In this document: positions 4,529 to 5,041 of the stretch, one piece after another
Position numbering within the stretch: position 1 is the stretch's first letter
How the letters are laid out: every line of letters begins with the position of its first letter
Assembly: GCA_009921785.1 (NCBI GenBank)
Contig: RFXE01000138.1
Span: forward strand, 1-5,041
Reading direction: 5' to 3'
DNA length: 5,041 nt
Origin: Alphaproteobacteria bacterium
GTDB lineage: Bacteria; Pseudomonadota; Alphaproteobacteria; Rhizobiales; Beijerinckiaceae
Made by a program: the position numbers and the translations under genes
The notes under the pieces: generated by a model
Seen by the model: only the letters and a program-made list of their open reading frames with translations
The model's database searches: none
Told to the model about the DNA's origin: nothing

Positions 4529-5041
4529 GGCTCATTCTGCTCGGACCGCCCGGCGCTGGTAAAGGCACACAGGCGACTAGACTGGTCGAAAAATACGACA
4601 TCCCGCAGCTCTCCACCGGCGACATGTTGCGCGCGGCTGTGGCGGCCGGGACACCGGTCGGACTTAAAGCTAAAGCGGTCATGGAGTCGGGCGGCCTCGT
4701 TTCTGACGAGATCGTTGTTGGCATCATCCGGGATCGGATCGCCGAGGCTGATGCCAAGAAGGGCTTCATCCTTGACGGATTTCCGCGCACGGTTGCTCAA
4801 GCAGAAGCGCTTGATGCGATGCTGAAGGCCGAAGGCTTGAAGCTCGATGCCGTGATTGAGCTTGAAGTCGACCAATCAAAGCTTGTTGCCCGTATCGTCA
4901 ACCGCGCAGCGGAAGCCAAGGCTGCCGGTCAGCCAGTCCGCAAGGATGATGATCCGGACGTCTTCAAGACCCGCCTTGAGGCCTATAATCGAGATACAGC
5001 GATTGTTGCGCCTTATTATGAGAAGGCCGGTAAACTAACCA
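4525..5041 (+). CDS. adk: Adenylate kinase, short-lid form, 3' end beyond window
   Basis: Adk catalyses ATP + AMP <=> 2 ADP in the cytoplasm and keeps adenine nucleotides in balance. Translation from GTG at 4525 gives 172 residues without a stop up to the window edge; about 20 residues are probably missing. Visible motifs are MRLILLGPPGAGKGTQ at 1-16 (P-loop GPPGAGKGT at 7-15), the AMP-binding STGDMLR at 30-36 (Arg36), and LDGFPRT at 83-89 (Arg88). The lid region between about 122 and 147 is short (NRAAEAKAAGQPVRKDDDPD) with no zinc-type cysteines, then the conserved RLEAYNRDT at 150-158. This is the short-lid form of many alphaproteobacteria rather than the long lid of E. coli. No in-frame ATG precedes the P-loop, and the GTG overlaps the secY stop as GTGA with AAGGGGGG upstream, so GTG is the only sensible start. 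Confidence 0.96.
   Translation, partial: MRLILLGPPGAGKGTQATRLVEKYDIPQLSTGDMLRAAVAAGTPVGLKAKAVMESGGLVSDEIVVGIIRDRIAEADAKKGFILDGFPRTVAQAEALDAMLKAEGLKLDAVIELEVDQSKLVARIVNRAAEAKAAGQPVRKDDDPDVFKTRLEAYNRDTAIVAPYYEKAGKLT

Noticed and set aside
1..5041. Search for a hidden novel system, mobile element, CRISPR or RNA gene
   Set aside because: Nearly every base belongs to a conserved ribosomal, secY or adk gene in the expected order. No direct repeats, terminal inverted repeats, tRNA-like or riboswitch-like folds were recognised, and gene composition looks uniform.

Overview
The window is a stretch of a bacterial spc-type ribosomal protein operon running into the protein-export and adenylate-kinase genes. 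All genes are on the plus strand: (end of rplE, inferred)-rpsN-rpsH-rplF-rplR-rpsE-rpmD-rplO-secY-adk (3' end cut by the window). Everything large enough to be a gene is accounted for. The long minus-strand and out-of-frame ORFs are shadows of these genes. I see no mobile element, CRISPR array, tRNA, rRNA or unfamiliar protein.

The organism is most likely an alphaproteobacterium, probably of the Hyphomicrobiales (Rhizobiales). The basis is the ~101-residue zinc-free S14, the closely alphaproteobacterial style of S5, L6, L15 and SecY, adk placed directly after secY with no rpmJ between, and a short-lid adenylate kinase. This is recognition from memory, not a database search. The DNA is moderately GC-rich (mid-50s percent by eye), so the genus is left open.

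Layout: positions 1-1707 hold four tightly packed genes (rpsN, rpsH, rplF, rplR) with gaps of 10-37 nt, each with a purine-rich Shine-Dalgarno sequence. An 83-nt gap (1708-1790) with two tandem hairpins, the second followed by TTTTT, separates them from rpsE-rpmD-rplO (1791-3071), which are again packed at 10-14 nt. A 122-nt gap (3072-3193), again with two tandem hairpins and a stronger terminator-like one followed by TTTTTCTTTC, precedes secY. SecY and adk overlap by 4 nt (GTGA). adk starts with GTG at 4525 and runs off the end.

The genes work together as a protein-synthesis and export supply unit. Five proteins shape the large subunit (L5, L6, L18, L30, L15), three the small subunit (S14, S8, S5), SecY forms the membrane channel for ribosome-linked export, and Adk balances adenine nucleotides. 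The only structure that ordinary gene content does not explain is in the two long gaps. They divide the operon into three blocks and may tune the ratio of ribosomal proteins to SecY/Adk. I found no undescribed multi-gene system here.
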